The notes beneath the pieces are model-generated. The model saw nothing but the letters and a program-made list of their open reading frames with translations. It did no database searches and had not been told where the DNA came from. Both the position numbers and the translations under genes were made by a program. From the NCBI GenBank assembly GCA_022496805.1, contig CM040101.1, positions 30,295,529 through 30,359,528 of the forward strand: a DNA stretch of 64,000 nt, read 5' to 3'. The DNA is from Pohlia nutans (lineage: Eukaryota; Streptophyta; Bryopsida; Bryales; Mniaceae). Positions 1-12,129 of the stretch are shown piece by piece; position 1 is the stretch's first letter, and every line of letters starts with the position of its first letter.

Positions 1-17
1 TAGCACTGCGGCACTTC

Positions 18-238
18 AGCTGCCCCAACCTCAAAACCTATTCAATTTGATAACTTTGATTGCTTACCAACGATTCCAAAATCTCTCAAATGAGGCGCAA
101 ATTTGGAATCTAGATCGCTTTTTCAGTAGCCTTCCAATACACCAATCCTCGCTTGATTTGGTTGAGATAATCTACTTTTTTCTTCATTATTCTCTCATAA
201 ATAAGCCCATGGGGCTTACTTTGACGTTTAAGGGTTAA
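18..238. repeat. TTAA-ended dispersed repeat, copy 1
   Basis: This segment is alignable by eye over its whole length with 43021-43239: both begin with AGCTGCCC, share an interior ATGAGGCGCAA / TTAGGCGCAA block, and end in TTTAAGGGTTAA. The terminal TTAA after a run of G resembles the ends of the TTAA-flanked MITEs elsewhere in the window. Only one terminus is recognisable, so it may be a truncated member of a related family. No coding potential is seen. Confidence 0.6.
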
Positions 239-1299
239 GAAGTTGAAGCAAACAAATGTGAAGCACTGTTGTAAAAATGTTTAGTGCTTTATTGATACTA
301 TTTTTGTTTTTTTTAAAATTATTTTGAATAATCATATTGAGTAATTGCAAAGTTGTAATGTTTGAATACTGATACGTAGCAATTTCACAATAATTGGTCT
401 TATTTACAATTTACTTCTCTAATATATTTTTTCAACCTTCTAATATAATATTAGAAGGAAAATATTTTCTCTCATATAATTCTTTTAACTTGAGCAAAAA
501 ATCCATCCAAAATGTTTACAATAGGCATCTATGCTTCTCTTTATGCATACCTCATCTGTCTAATTGGTCAGAAGAATGATCAGATTTGTCATGCAAGTCT
601 TATTTCAAAGATGGCATATTGACAAGGTAATGCTTAGTGCAAAGGCCTAGACTGTAATGAACCTGCCATCTTTTTGCTCTATTGTTGTTTCTCAATTAAT
701 TAGCAAGAAGTAGAGCAAAAAATGCTAGCCATGCAAGAATTTTGGAACAATGAGACAAATGGATGTAGGATTTTGTTTTATTATTGTGTTCACTCTCTTT
801 GAAAATGAAGATCTACATTTGGTTTGTTGAAAATGTCTTCAAGGTTGTGTCTTTGGTAATTTGCATTTGTAATTGTTGCTACTTGCTTTATACGACTACC
901 ACTTTGTTAAATTTATCATTGTAAGCGTGTCCCATATTTGGCTTAGAGAGCGTAAGAGCTTATATGTGCTTGCCTTAAAGTTCATAGCATCCATGCAAAT
1001 AGTTGCTACAACAGCTAGACCTTTCATTCATAAAAAACTATTCACTCAACCCCTGTGGCATTCTACCCACTTGACTATCCAATTAAAAAATTAATAAACA
1101 TTCAACTCTTACTTACGCACTTTGAGGTTTTGGTTTGCTAAAATATTTATAGCCTCTGGAAAGTGAAAAATAAAAGATGCCACACAGACCCATTATTGTT
1201 CTTAGATTTGTATTGCCCATGGGAGGTGCACTCGACATTATTTATGTTTGAGAATCACATGCGTTTATGACTCCCTCTAAAAACCCCCTATATACAAGG
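239..1299. other. AT-rich intergenic DNA, no gene seen
   Basis: Only short open frames without recognisable domains occur here. I see no RNA gene, transposon terminus or long tandem repeat. Confidence 0.6.
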
Positions 1300-1307
1300 G
1301 GTTCTAT

Positions 1308-1585
1308 ACTCGAGGAAGTCACTTAGTTTAAATCTTGGATACATATGAGCGTACAAAGGGTATTTAATGGGGGACTATGAAATAATTGAAATATTATACT
1401 ATTTATAGTATAGTTAGGGTATATTCCACATATATTCTAATAATATTCCAAATTTTATTTCCAAATTGGTTTTATAACACCCTATATTACTTCTATAAAT
1501 TTATAATTTTTATCTCAAATGAATAAAAGACACCCTATATTTGTTCTCTCATAGTTATTTAAATTCTTGACAGTGACTTCCCTGG
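1308..1585. mobile_element. hAT-type MITE, 278 bp
   Basis: The ends are inverted repeats containing GGAAGTCACT at the left and AGTGACTTCC at the right. The element is flanked by an exact 8-bp direct duplication GGTTCTAT (1300-1307 and 1586-1593), the duplication length of hAT transposons. It is the inverted counterpart of 42677-42954, which has the same length of 278 bp. There is no coding capacity. Confidence 0.85.
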
Positions 1586-2390
1586 GGTTCTATGTCTAAA
1601 AACCCTTGTATACAAATCTATTCCGTCCTAAATATATGTTTAATGTAAGTATACGTCAACTATTTTCAATTCTAAATATGTTTATTGTATGTATATAAAA
1701 TATGGTAGTGTTCAAATTAAAACCCCTCCCGTGCACTCACATATACTCATACGTGTTTAGTACAGTGCACCCCCATGGTATAGCCATTTTTTTAATTACT
1801 AAAAAGGATACACCCTTTAATAAATGTTATTTAGAAAACCCTTGAGAAAACAAAAAAAAACTAAACAAAAATGTTTGTTGCTCCAGCGTTGCTTAAAGCA
1901 AGTCTACTCAGAATCTGAAAGGTGAAGAATGGTTGTGGGGACGTACAAGGGTGATAGGCCATTCACACTAGACCCGTGTCGCACTTGTGTTTGCGTCTCA
2001 TAGATTTAGGAGGGTAACTTCCTCAAACAATAATCAATTTGCAACGCTTGTCAAGGTTTGTCTTCTTTAAAATTTAGCAAACGCAAATACTTTCCTTTGA
2101 CGCAAACCAACATTGGCATCCAAGATGCATTGCAGCACCAACTTGCATGCAATAGAGAAAAAATGAATTTTACAAAAGCAACACCATACATGGATGCAGA
2201 GCGCCATTGTAGATTGATACAAGTGAAATTAATTGCATATTTCTACCACATTCTTTTGGTGTGAATGGGCAGTCAACCACATTCCGGAAGTTTGCTATGA
2301 GGCGTAGGTGGCGAGGAGACTAATATCTTACACCAAGGACTCCTTGTGCGGTGGGCATTGATTCATTGGCGGAATGAATAGACACATGAT
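1586..2390. other. Intergenic DNA, no gene seen
   Basis: A short motif CTAAAAACCC followed by TATACAA occurs on both sides of the preceding MITE (about 1277-1297 and 1596-1614). Apart from this no gene, RNA or transposon end is recognised. Confidence 0.5.
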
Positions 2391-2399
2391 TCATGCCGG

Positions 2400-3914
2400 A
2401 CTCGAAAGAGAACCAGAGACTATCTAACTTATGTATCTATGTATGGGTGAATGGGTCGGGTCACGAAGGTGTTGGGGGCAAGCTGGGTCTTCTGGAAGTG
2501 CAAAGAGGAAGGGGGAACCGGGTCACCGGGTCAGGGGCGCAGGGCAAGACGGTGACGGCATCTGGCAGAAACAGAAAAAGCCACACAACCAATAAGTTAA
2601 GGTAAGGCTGGAGAGTGCACCAATCCACCCACCGACCCCGTCCCCCAAGTCATCCCTTCCCTTGATCCCTTCACGCTCTTGCTCTGGCTTGGCCAGGCCT
2701 TGAGCTGCTGCCAGCAAGTGCTGATGCTGCCGCTTTACACCTCACTGGCCGGCATCCGCATCCACAGCGGCCTCGATCGCTCCCTTGCCTTGCCTTGCCT
2801 TGGCCTTGGCCTGGCCTGGCCTGGCCACGCCACGCCAGGCCATTACCGTCGGTTTCCACGACTTTGGACTGATTGACTGGGTCAGTTTCTCCCTCTGCCT
2901 GCCTGCCTGCGCTCTACTCGACTTTCATCAAGTGTTATGTTCTGCTCTTCTGCGGCATTTGCTCCGTCGTCAGCCCCAGCTTCAACAAGATTAACTAGTC
3001 CGGCTCTCGCACTCGCTCCGATCTTCTGCCTGCCTGCCTGCCTGCCTGCCTGCCGCCGTGCGCTACTCGTGTGTGCCATGTATACACCTCCCGAAGACAC
3101 TGTCGACTCTTCCTCCACTCGTCTTCCTTCCTGACTGCTGTGCCGATCACCGCATTCTGCATCCCTTCCATTCCCAGGTACCCACCACCATTCCCTTTCC
3201 CAGTAGCAACGGAATGGTGCTTCAGCCCACTTTTGCTGAAATGCTAGGCTTCTGGGACCGTGGTGTTGCTACTCTTCTCCTGGGGTTTCAGTTTCGAAAG
3301 CACTTGATTTTCTAGAGTACAGCAATCTGCATCGCATTCTCCTCTACTCTTTTCCTTGACGATCGAGCTTGTCGGAATTGTTCGTGTGATGCTTGCTTCG
3401 TCTGGATCTCCCTAGCTCTAGACTCAGCAAGCAGCAGCAGCATCTTGTGTGTAGGATGGATCTGTCAGTCTGGTTAATCAATGGTGTGAGCAAGTTGTTC
3501 AATTAGAGCTGAACAGGAAACGTCAAGCTCGCGTGTGCGAAGCCTACCTCGTTGGCTGTATCGAACCGTACTACCGACTCCCTCCATCTCAAAGTGTGTG
3601 CAGGCTGGGGGGAAGCCATGGAGATCCGGACTTGTGGCATAGATGGCCTGGGCCGCCTGGCCTCCTTGGTGGGATGATATCGTGGTAGAACCTAGCTCAC
3701 GAAACATAGTATTCATTCATTCATTCGTTCGTTCATTTGTTCATTGTCAAGACTGGCATGAGCATTTGCATTCAGGGCAGCTTAAGATATGATTCAAGGT
3801 AACTAGTTTCATGAATGGGAACATGCAACTCAACGTGGTTGCAGGTGGAGTCCTGAGGAGAGTGAATTAGAATCTGACTCGATCGCACAGACAGCAAGCA
3901 AGCAAGCAAGCATT
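2400..3914 (+). promoter_or_regulatory. GC-rich upstream/leader region of the metacaspase
   Basis: Base composition rises sharply relative to the AT-rich flank. Simple repeats are dense: CCTTG/CCTGG pentamers at about 2783-2830, TGCC tetramers at about 3028-3055, ATTC/GTTC tetramers at about 3709-3746, and AGCA tetramers at about 3890-3911 immediately before the start codon. Open frames on both strands carry no recognised domain and change with the repeat phase, so I read this as promoter plus 5' untranslated leader, possibly with a leader intron. No TATA box or transcription start can be assigned with confidence. Confidence 0.5.
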
Positions 3915-6638
3915 ATGTCGAAGCGGGCCTTACTGGTGGGGTGCAATTACCCGGGTACCAAGTGTGAGTTGCATGGATGTGCCAATGACGTGAGGCGCAT
4001 GAAGGCGTTGCTCCTGGAGCGCTTCGGTTTCCACGAAGACGACATACTGGTGATGTTGGACAGTGATCCCAGCTTGCCCCAGCCCACGGGGAAAAACATT
4101 CGCCGGTCGTTGGCCAAGCTGATTGAAAACACGCAGCCCGGAGATTGCCTAGTATTCCACTACAGTGGACATGGCACGCAGGTATGTATGTATGTATGTA
4201 TGTATGTATGTATGTAGGTAGGTAGGTAGGTAGGTAGGTAGGTAGGTAGGTAGGTAGGTATGTTTAGTGGCGCTTAGTCTGGCCCAGGCTCTGAGCCTGA
4301 CCAATTCCATACGGCTTGTTTACTACTGCCAAGCTTCTCTTTGTACTTGTGCCGTTGCGAGAGATGGGTTGGGCCATTCGAGTCCTAGAGTTTCGTGCTG
4401 AAGTGGGGTTCATAAGCTTAGCTTTCTCATATGCCGCTCATTCGCTGAGTCTTGTTTGAATGCACATGACGTTCTGTTCCACAGGTGCCTGCCGAGTCTG
4501 GCGAGGTGGACGACACTGGATCTGATGAAGCTATTGTACCCACAGATATGAACCTCCTCACAGGTCTGCCTGCCTGCCTGCCTCCCTGCCTGCCTGCCTG
4601 CCTGCCTGTCTCCCTTTCTTCCTTCCTTCCGTTCGTCACAGCAGGGATACCACTATGCCCATCGTTTTCATGACACAATTAATCATGTCTGAAATGGCCA
4701 GCATGTCTGACATGGTGTGAGTGGTAGTCGATCTCGATGCCCTAATTTATCATCGGCTTAAATTTGGCTTCCAAGGAGTTTCGATCGAGTGTCATTTTAC
4801 TCTGAATTCATTGTGCGTCTCTCTTATTGCTGTGCTGTACTGTACACTCTGGTTTAAATTCCCGTTCCGGACGGACCTCAGTAACGGATTTGTGGGCAGA
4901 CCTCACTGTGGTTTTCTTCTCCTTGTCTGCTTGAGAAGGGAGGAACGTTGATCACTCAATAAATCATCATTTTAAATCAAGTTGGGATGTGTGCACAGAT
5001 GACGATTTCCGAGAATTAGTCAATAAGATCCCTGTAGGAGTGACGTTCACATTCTTGTCAGACTCATGCCACAGTGGCGGCCTCATTGACTCTACGAAAG
5101 AGCAGATTGGTGACACTGTTGTGAATTACGCCAGTCTTCCGTCAAACGCCGGTGACGAAGGCAACCTGTTTGGATTAATTGGCAAGGGCATTGACGTCTT
5201 GGATGGCGAGGAGGGGGAAGGAGAGCCAGAGCAGAAGAAGTCCGGGTTCCGAGGCTTTTTGTCCAAGGCCAAGAACAAGCTCAAGGAACATGCAGCATCA
5301 CGCAGTCAACGTGATGGAGAGGACGGCCAAGCTAGGCCCGACACTCAAAATTTCGACTTTGAGTCACAGTATTTGCAGGAAACCGGACAGCAGGTGAAGA
5401 ACAAGAACCTCGACATTGACACCTTAACCGAGATCTTAAGCCAACGGACTGGGCACGAGGTGAAGGTCGGGAACATTCGCACCTCCATTTTTGACATGTT
5501 CGGCGACGATGCCAGCCCCAAAGTGAAGACGTTTGTCAACGTCATCCTCACCCAGCTTCAGGTCCGTTAATTGCATCCAGGCTCATTCTCCTTAGCTTCA
5601 ATCAATTAACTATTCCAACTGTTTCTTAAGATATTTAGATGTTTCTTAATGCTTAAGGCACGAGCCTGGCTTCTTGGCCCGATGGAGGCGAGGAACAAGC
5701 TCCTCACTGACTTTCGAACAGTGTACAGTACTGAGGAGAGTCGTTAGTTAACTTTGTTTGGATACTGTATCATAGAAACTCAAACTGTCCTGAAGCAATG
5801 TTTGTAGTTCTCTTGACCGGGAGTTCCATCAACGCGGATATGAAAATATATGAAAATATAAATATATATAAAAATATAAAAATAAATTAATACTAAGATG
5901 TATATAGTTCACCCCACACTAGCTGATTCTTGAGTCAAATGTGGGTAGGACTCAAATTCCATACAAATGAATTCATACATGGTGAATTTTGAGTGCAGTA
6001 CGTTGGCCTAGTAGTGGGATACATTCTCGCGAGTTGTAGACTGAACATCAATCAAAACATTGAATGCGTGATTGTTTGTCAAAAGTATCGATGAATGCAT
6101 CACACTGGCATCTGTATTTTGGAAACCGCCATGTACTGACGAGACCTAGATTGATTGATTGGCTGGCTGGGTGACCGACGAACAGAGTGCAGGCGCGGAC
6201 GGTGGTTTCATGGGCATGGTGTCGGGGTTGGCAGGCCAATTCCTGAAAGCAAAGCTGGATGCAGATTCACCGGATCAAGCGGCCAGCTACACGGCGGCAG
6301 CCACAAGCGTGCACCCTGCGTCGGCACGAGCGGCGTACGGGGGAGTGCGGCCATCAGCCAGCCATCGTGCGCGGGAAGATGCGGGCATTCTGCTGAGCGG
6401 GTGTCAGCACGACGAGACGTCGGCGGATGCCACGCCGGCGGGAGACCACTCGCAGTCGTATGGCGCGTTCAGCAATGCGTTGATCACCGTGATGGGCCAG
6501 CACGAGGGACCCATCTCCAACCGGGACCTGGTGATGCAGATCCGGGACACCTTGACCAAGTCGGGTTTCAAGCAACACCCGTGCTTGTTCTGCACCGACG
6601 AGAATGCTGACATGCCCTTCATCTGCGCCCAGGCTTGA
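3915..6638 (+). CDS. Type II metacaspase (Cys peptidase C14), four exons
   Basis: Metacaspases are caspase-fold cysteine proteases cleaving after Arg or Lys, involved in wound responses and cell death in plants; type II enzymes are usually Ca2+-activated and cytosolic. Exons are 3915-4181, 4485-4563, 4999-5561 and 6186-6638, all with GT-AG borders and consistent phases, giving about 453 aa; the family is commonly slightly over 400. Residues 1-89 hold the start of the p20 region, ending FHYSGHGTQ with catalytic His86. Exon 2 supplies GEVDDTGSDE and VPTDMN. Exon 3 supplies DSCHSGG with catalytic Cys139, then a long charged linker rich in Lys (GFLSKAKNKLKEH). The p10-like C-terminus contains ILLSGCQHDETSADATP and ends LFCTDENADMPFICAQA. 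The last acceptor (6184-6185) has a weak pyrimidine tract but is the only one in phase without a stop. No frameshift or stop is seen, so it is probably functional. Confidence 0.93.
4182..4484 (+). other. Metacaspase intron 1 with TATG and TAGG microsatellites
   Basis: A phase-0 intron starts with GTATGT and ends TTCCACAG. Its donor is the first unit of a TATG tetranucleotide array of about 35 bp, followed directly by a TAGG array to about 4258. Slippage in the first array would directly touch the splice donor. Confidence 0.9.
4564..4998 (+). other. Metacaspase intron 2 with TGCC microsatellite
   Basis: A phase-1 intron starts GTCTGCC and ends GTGCACAG. The first 50 bp are an imperfect CTGC/TGCC tetranucleotide array. 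The exon junction restores the conserved NLLTDDDF sequence. Confidence 0.9.
5562..6185 (+). other. Metacaspase intron 3
   Basis: A phase-0 intron begins GTCCGTTAA and is proposed to end CGACGAACAG. It includes an AT-rich stretch near 5838-5890. Earlier AG dinucleotides at 6142-6149 would put a stop codon in frame, which is why the acceptor at 6184-6185 was chosen. Confidence 0.75.
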
Positions 6639-8822
6639 AAGGAAATACCCGCCGGGAGGTGCTGGTCGCAAGGACACATCCTCCTCCGTCAATGGCAAAC
6701 GACAGGCAAGGGAACTGAAGGCCTCTCTCTGGAGCGGCCGATGGTGGGTAGTGTGTGAAACGGTGGTCGGAGGACAGGATTCACATGTAGCATCTGTACT
6801 GTACTGTACTAGTGGAACTGTGTTTATTTCCTTGTAGTCTAGCTATTTTGCCGACCATCAGGCCTGGTCGCTCGCAATCAAGCACTCTGAAATCAATTAG
6901 TCAATAAGTTTAGGTCCCAGTGTGGGTGTTCCAGTGCATGCTGTCGACGTTCGGTTCGTTTCTTTTCTGGGGCATGGATGCCTGCTGTGTCCTCCCTCGG
7001 AGCGGAGCGGAGCTGCACATCATTTGTGTCCATGTGCACGGCCCTGGAAACTTCAATGCCAAACGCTCTTCCTCGCGAGCCTGTCTGTTTGTACAGTCCG
7101 TGTCGTTTGCAGATTTGAAGAGCGAGGCTCCGTGCGTGCTTGCTTGCTTGGGCTGCCATTCTTGTAAGGGATTATGCATCCGCCTGAGTGCACAATGCAG
7201 AATTACAGCCCGAGTGTCCGCAGGCACGAGTGAGGTCATTTCTGCTTTGTGCACAAGAGCGGGATGCATAAGCCGTCGTTAAGCGTGATCGTTGTATTGC
7301 CAACACTACAATAGAGCCCGGCCGCTGACACTCATTATCATTGAAATCCTTTTGGGGGAGAGGGCTAAAGCTTCGTAGAAACGTTCGGCCCTTGCGGATG
7401 GGGAGACGAAGCCTTCATCACGACTACAACCCAACCAAAATGAAGAGGGTGATGAAAAAGCAAACAGTGTTGTCATGCTCTGGGTAAAAGAAAACAGCTG
7501 GTGCAACTTTGATGCGAAAATAGGTCTATGTCGATAACAGTGTGCGAGCTGTTGTAATAATTTTTTGATCGTCAACGAGGCTTGCAAAGTTTGTCACGGG
7601 AGTTCTTTTGGAGGGTTTTGGCATGCACTTGGTGCTCGCTTGTCAACCAAGATGAATTAGTGCATTGAAAATTGTATCAAGGCCGGGCAATCAGTGGCAT
7701 AAGTGATGGCTGAACACAAATGACACGTCTTTCAAATGTCGATGGCAAGGCTGAAACCAAGCCATGACATATTCATCATATTGTTGGACGTGGAAAACAT
7801 CGCTAAAAAACGGGCACGAGCTGTGGGAGAAACACCCGCGCAATGCTATGAGTGCATATGTAGACGGAAGAAAACCCCGACTCCGTTTTCTTTTACCAAG
7901 AGCATAAGAGCATCAAGCCTAACTATGCTTCTAAAACAGAGTGCACATACACTTTGGACATTCAAATTCCATGGCAGCGCGAAGCCATAGCATTCCATGG
8001 TCTGTCACGAGAAGGCTTTATTGTGCGACGCCACCTTCGGAAAAATGAGTAGTGGGTATGTATTCCTTCACAATTCAGTTGTACGTTCAACATTCCACAG
8101 AGCGAGTGTTTATGCATTAATTTGTTCTGCATTGTATTCTGTAGTACTTACTATACACAGTTATGGTTTTTGACGAGTGGAAGGACATTCATGTCGCCTT
8201 CGTTATCACTAGTCGATGCAAAGAAGAGGACTTGTTGCCATGACTGACGAAGTTGAGGAACAACGTCCTCGACCACACCCCGGGTAGTACCCAAATGCCG
8301 CTATAGTTGATTGCGCTCAAGCGGAACTTGACGTCATATTGTAAGTGGCAAAACGGTATCTCAATTTACTTGTACAGACTTCCATTTGTTGACGAGGATG
8401 ATTATTAAAGCTCATATGCTTCTCATAATGTAAGAAAGTATGGCCAAATACAAAGATTATGCTATATTTAGGGCACGTTTGCAAGGTTTGGGCATAAAAT
8501 CTTGTGTACAAGATAAAGTCAGTCGAGCTTCACATTGAAGTACACAAAGGGTTATTTAGCAGACGTGATGTATAGCTCGGACCTCCGCTTTAGAAAAGAA
8601 GTTGATTATACTATCCAGAAATTCAAAGACCTTAAGAGAACACATCCTAGTACCAATGCGAAAGAGTTCTTTGCATACTTTTAAAAACAATGGATGGGGA
8701 AAGCAGAGATGTGGGTGACAGGTTTCTGTAATATACCACACGCATGACAAGACACGAACGCCGCCGTCAAGTCTTATCACGGGAACATGAAATCCATTCT
8801 TGCAACCACTAAACAATAGTAT
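6639..8822. other. 3' flank of metacaspase and intergenic DNA
   Basis: About 6639-7290 is still relatively GC-rich and may include the 3' untranslated region. Overlapping open frames on both strands near 6900-7290 have no recognisable domains. From 7300 composition falls; I see no gene, RNA or transposon end up to the SWIM fragment. Confidence 0.5.
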
Positions 8823-9371
8823 ATGAGTTGCCGAATGGACTCGTTGATATTCCAGGTAACGAGTGATGTGCTCATGCACTACTGGTATGCCATCCAATGC
8901 AAATTGTACAGTTTTGTCATGAACAAGGCAGCTGAAAGGGTTGTCACTAGTGCTATCATGCACGTCCATTCTATACCCGACAACTTTGTGAAGCTATATC
9001 CGGAGGGACACAACATAGCATTTGTCACGTCGATGAATCACTATCCCAAAATTTGGATTGTGTTAGGTTCGGACAAAGACTACACTCAATGCGACTGTCC
9101 CGTAGCGGAGCGAGGCAACATATGTAAACATATTGTGAAGTGTTTCAAGATGCTCCATCCGGAGATACAAGATGTCTTTATAATACGGATTACAGGGACA
9201 ACAAGAGGTATGTTGGAGTTTGCAAGTACAATATCCACATTGGATGCATTCAGAGTAGGTGGGTTGGTGAGCACATGTGATGTGGAGATGATAAAGAGAA
9301 CGTCCCTATATCTGGGTCGCAAGGAAGGAAGAAGATGGAGACGCTTGCGCTTGTATTCTAAGAGATACTAA
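8823..9371 (+). pseudogene. SWIM zinc-finger protein fragment, transposase-like
   Basis: A 182-residue frame carries a clear SWIM zinc finger, CDCPVAERGNICKH, of the C-x-C-x(n)-C-x-H type, preceded by a beta-strand-rich stretch (IAFVTSMNHYPKIWIVLG), as in the C-terminal part of MULE/FAR1-type and some other plant transposase-derived proteins. An in-frame stop (8817-8819) lies directly before the ATG and no catalytic domain is found upstream, so I read it as a gene or transposon fragment. The exact superfamily cannot be told from this piece. Confidence 0.55.
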
Positions 9372-9611
9372 AGGTAGTTGAGGATGACGATGTTCTACAA
9401 GTCCATGCACTCTCACATGCAAAGTCCTCCAAAGACAAACTTATGGATATGAAGGCAAGGATGGTTTTTGGAACGCAACATTGTATTTGACAAAGTGTTT
9501 TCAAACCTAATGAGGGCGACAACAACATAATCACAATGCTTTGTTTAAACACAATGTTTTGTTTAAACACAATGCTACCCTAAAATAGCACTACAAGAGG
9601 AAGAAATCATA

Positions 9612-10870
9612 TTAATCTACTGTCCGAGCCCGGATTGTCTTGTTGTTTAAGTTTGGTTGAAGGAGTTCCTTGGCTGGCACTTGGAATACCGATACTTCGC
9701 TCGTGGGAGCGGGAACGACTTTGTCTTGGCGAAGTAAAGTACACACCCAATATCTTGTCAGACAATCTAAATCGTTCACGGTAGAAGGGTTGGATGGAAG
9801 CAACAACCCTTGGAGGTCATGAAGTCCGACCCCCAGTGAGAGTGTCCCCACATCACCATCCACTGTTTTGCCACCGTCCTTTTGCGTCCTCCGGGAGGCC
9901 ACTCTTTGTATCTTTTGAGTATCACGTATAAATAAAAGGTATTTAAAGGTATCCTAAAATTTAAAAATAATTCTTATTGTAATTAGTAATATTTTCATTT
10001 TAATTCCTGTAATCAATTTTGAACATCCTATATTAATGTAAATCATTTATAAAATTTACCTGCAAAGATTTATTTGGAACCTATCTTTGTTCGCACGTTG
10101 TTACGTAATATTTGAAAGTGACTTCCCTGAGGCTGTGTCTCTTGTGCGGACAATTCTATTTCCTGGCTTGGGTCCTCGACGCCAATTGCTCGTCTATCCT
10201 GTCTAGAAGACTACGTCGCGTTGTTGACCACCTTCCACGACTCCAAAGCAGCAATATAGTCCGCAATATTGCCAACAAATGTTGCCTTTGCTGCAGCCCA
10301 CAACTCATCGCACCAAGTCGGTGGATATACACAAAAAGTGTCTAAGCTGTCAAATACCCACTTTGTTTGTATCTTTCCCCGCAACAAAGTGGTATCTGCC
10401 ATGGCCTGTAAAGCTGTTTTGCGCGACGGTCCTGGTCCGTTCGAATACAATCTTTGCAGTAGGTCTTCTCTTCCTGTCGTCAGCATGTCTACACAAGCCT
10501 TTGCGAAGATGCCCTTGAACTAGTTGTACGTGTATTCCAGTAAGCGACAAGCGTATTCCTTCAAGGTAGTGGAGGTCGCAATGAAGTTCCATATCACCAT
10601 TTGATATCCACCAAGCATGTACAACCCCGTTAAGAACAGCCGGTGTAAGTTCACTCCGTCTTCAATGGCAATTTTTAGTCTGTTGTGATATGCTTGCAAC
10701 AGTGGTGTTGTGATGCCGTTCAACGGGCACCATGTAGGAAACCCTCCGCCTTTGCTGTTTCACCATAAGAACTTCAATGTCGTGCAGATTGGCAGGCCTA
10801 CAGTATTTTCCAAGCGGCTTTCTGATTGTCCTCTGACCCACATCATGACCATTTGGAATTCTTTGTCGTC
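9612..10870 (-). pseudogene. Unrecognised protein-coding relic
   Basis: On the minus strand one frame from about 10870 to 10141 reads as a plausible globular protein (WVRGQSESRLENTVGLP, then TTPLLQAYHNRLKIAIEDGV and ESWKVVNNAT) broken by in-frame stops near 10758, at 10520-10522 and just below 10211. Coding-like sequence resumes at 9886-9612 (TLSLGVGLHDLQGLLLP) beyond a MITE inserted at 9887-10140, with a frame change. I do not recognise the family. Further minus-strand coding-like pieces at 10983-11216, 11434-11691 and 13191-13604 may belong to the same decayed gene or large transposon. Confidence 0.45.
9887..10140. mobile_element. hAT-type MITE inserted in a coding relic
   Basis: The ends carry the GGGAGGCCACT / AGTGACTTCCCTGAGG inverted repeat of the same family as 1308-1585 and 42677-42954. 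Flanking octamers CTTTTGCG (9879-9886) and CTTGTGCG (10141-10148) match at 7 of 8 positions, consistent with an aged 8-bp duplication. The element splits the minus-strand coding relic. Confidence 0.7.
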
Positions 10871-10982
10871 ATACGTGTAGGGTAGGGGAATTTCCGTGGG
10901 GTCTAAATCGGCCGGACACACCAAGCGGTACAGTGGTGATCAGTTCTATTCCGCCTTCTGCTGAACCTTGAGGTCGTACTCT

Positions 10983-11691
10983 TCAAGTTTTGAGTCGAAG
11001 CACTCTTTCCGTTAGGCTCGCACCACCTGCCATGCATGTTTCCCTTTGCACCCTCGTCACTTCTTCATACTTGTGTTTTGCAATATGGTGGAGCCTGAAT
11101 ATTTCAATCTCCATAGTTGTTGCGTACTCGTCCTGCGCAATGACGATCTTGAGGTTCTTCATAAACTTACAATCCACTAGGGTTTGTCCATCAAAACATA
11201 ACAATGGGTTAGGCATCCTAAACCAAAAACAAATCCAAGCAAGTTGGAGAACAAGCGCAAAATGACAAGGAAGCAGAACAACATACTAGCTTTCTTCCTA
11301 GCTAGAAAGGGCAATGTTGTAGGTGGAGTAGACTTTGTAAGTGAACTTGTGGCTATCTTATATTGTAGTGCATTTACTAGTGCGACAACTGCCGTGGAGT
11401 TAGAAAACTGTTCATCGTCTATCAACTCTTGAATCAGCTCTTGCAACAAATAGAGGGCAGATTGGCAGAAGGCTTCAGTCCAATTGGCTGCGGTGTAGTT
11501 GAGCTCGGGAACAGTCTGTCTACCTCTTTATATAGCCAACGTATGAACTCCTTACAAATGGAAACGGTTGTAATGGATGCGTTGACCCGTTCTGTGCGTG
11601 CCTTCATTTTACATGTACGCGATGTAGGGGTCAATGATGCCGATCCGCTATTCCTCCGCTCTTGTTTTACCGCTTGCAAAATATCAGACAC
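10983..11691 (-). pseudogene. Unrecognised coding-like minus-strand segments
   Basis: Open stretches at 11216-10983 and 11691-11434 have balanced amino-acid composition (for example HHIAKHKYEEVTRVQRETCM), and they lie on the same strand as the relic at 9612-10870. No domain is recognised. They could be further exons or frameshifted pieces of the same gene. Confidence 0.3.
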
Positions 11692-11870
11692 AAACTTGCC
11701 CTTGTTCCTGCTACCTTGCCTCTACTTCTTGCCTTTCTTAAATAATGAGTCGACGTTCAAGTACTAGGAGGGCTTTGACGGTCTTCAATACCTTCTCACC
11801 AGCTTGTTTTGCCTCTGCCTCCACCTCTTTTGTGCCTCATGTCCGTGGCGGCCATTTAGGCTGCTGGCTA

Positions 11871-12126
11871 CACTATAAAAAAACTTGGTAAAAGAAATCG
11901 CAGTTGAAATTATCTATGGTTTGTTTGACCTCGTTCTTCTGCAGTCGCTAAATGACTGTAGAACTTTATTTTATAATTTGCGGCTAGGATTTTGAGAATT
12001 TTGGGGGATGTAATATACCATTGGAAGGATATTGGGGCATGTAATATACCATTGGAAAGGTGTTGGGGCGTGTAATATACCAATTTCAGCTGCGGTTTGT
12101 TTTTTTTACCAAATTTTCTTATAGTG
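11871..12126. mobile_element. CACTA-type MITE, 256 bp
   Basis: Terminal inverted repeats begin CACTATAA and end TTATAGTG and extend about 38 bp, including TTGGTAAAA and CGCAG. A 3-bp duplication CTA flanks it (11868-11870 and 12127-12129), the length made by CACTA (En/Spm) transposases. The middle holds about three copies of a 26-bp tandem repeat around GTAATATACCATTGGAA. No coding capacity. Confidence 0.85.
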
Positions 12127-12129
12127 CTA

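Noticed and set aside
3474..3716. Minus-strand 80-codon frame upstream of the metacaspase
   Set aside because: Lies in the presumed leader, no recognised domain, no neighbouring exon.
5179..5551. Alternative frames inside metacaspase exon 3
   Set aside because: Shadows of the true exon, whose frame carries the catalytic Cys and conserved motifs.
6893..7282. Overlapping open frames of about 90-120 codons on both strands
   Set aside because: No domain or consistent codon bias; probably the GC-richer 3' flank of the metacaspase giving chance frames.
9589..9610. CACTACAAGAGG as the end of another CACTA element
   Set aside because: No inverted partner with a matching 3-bp duplication was found within plausible distance.
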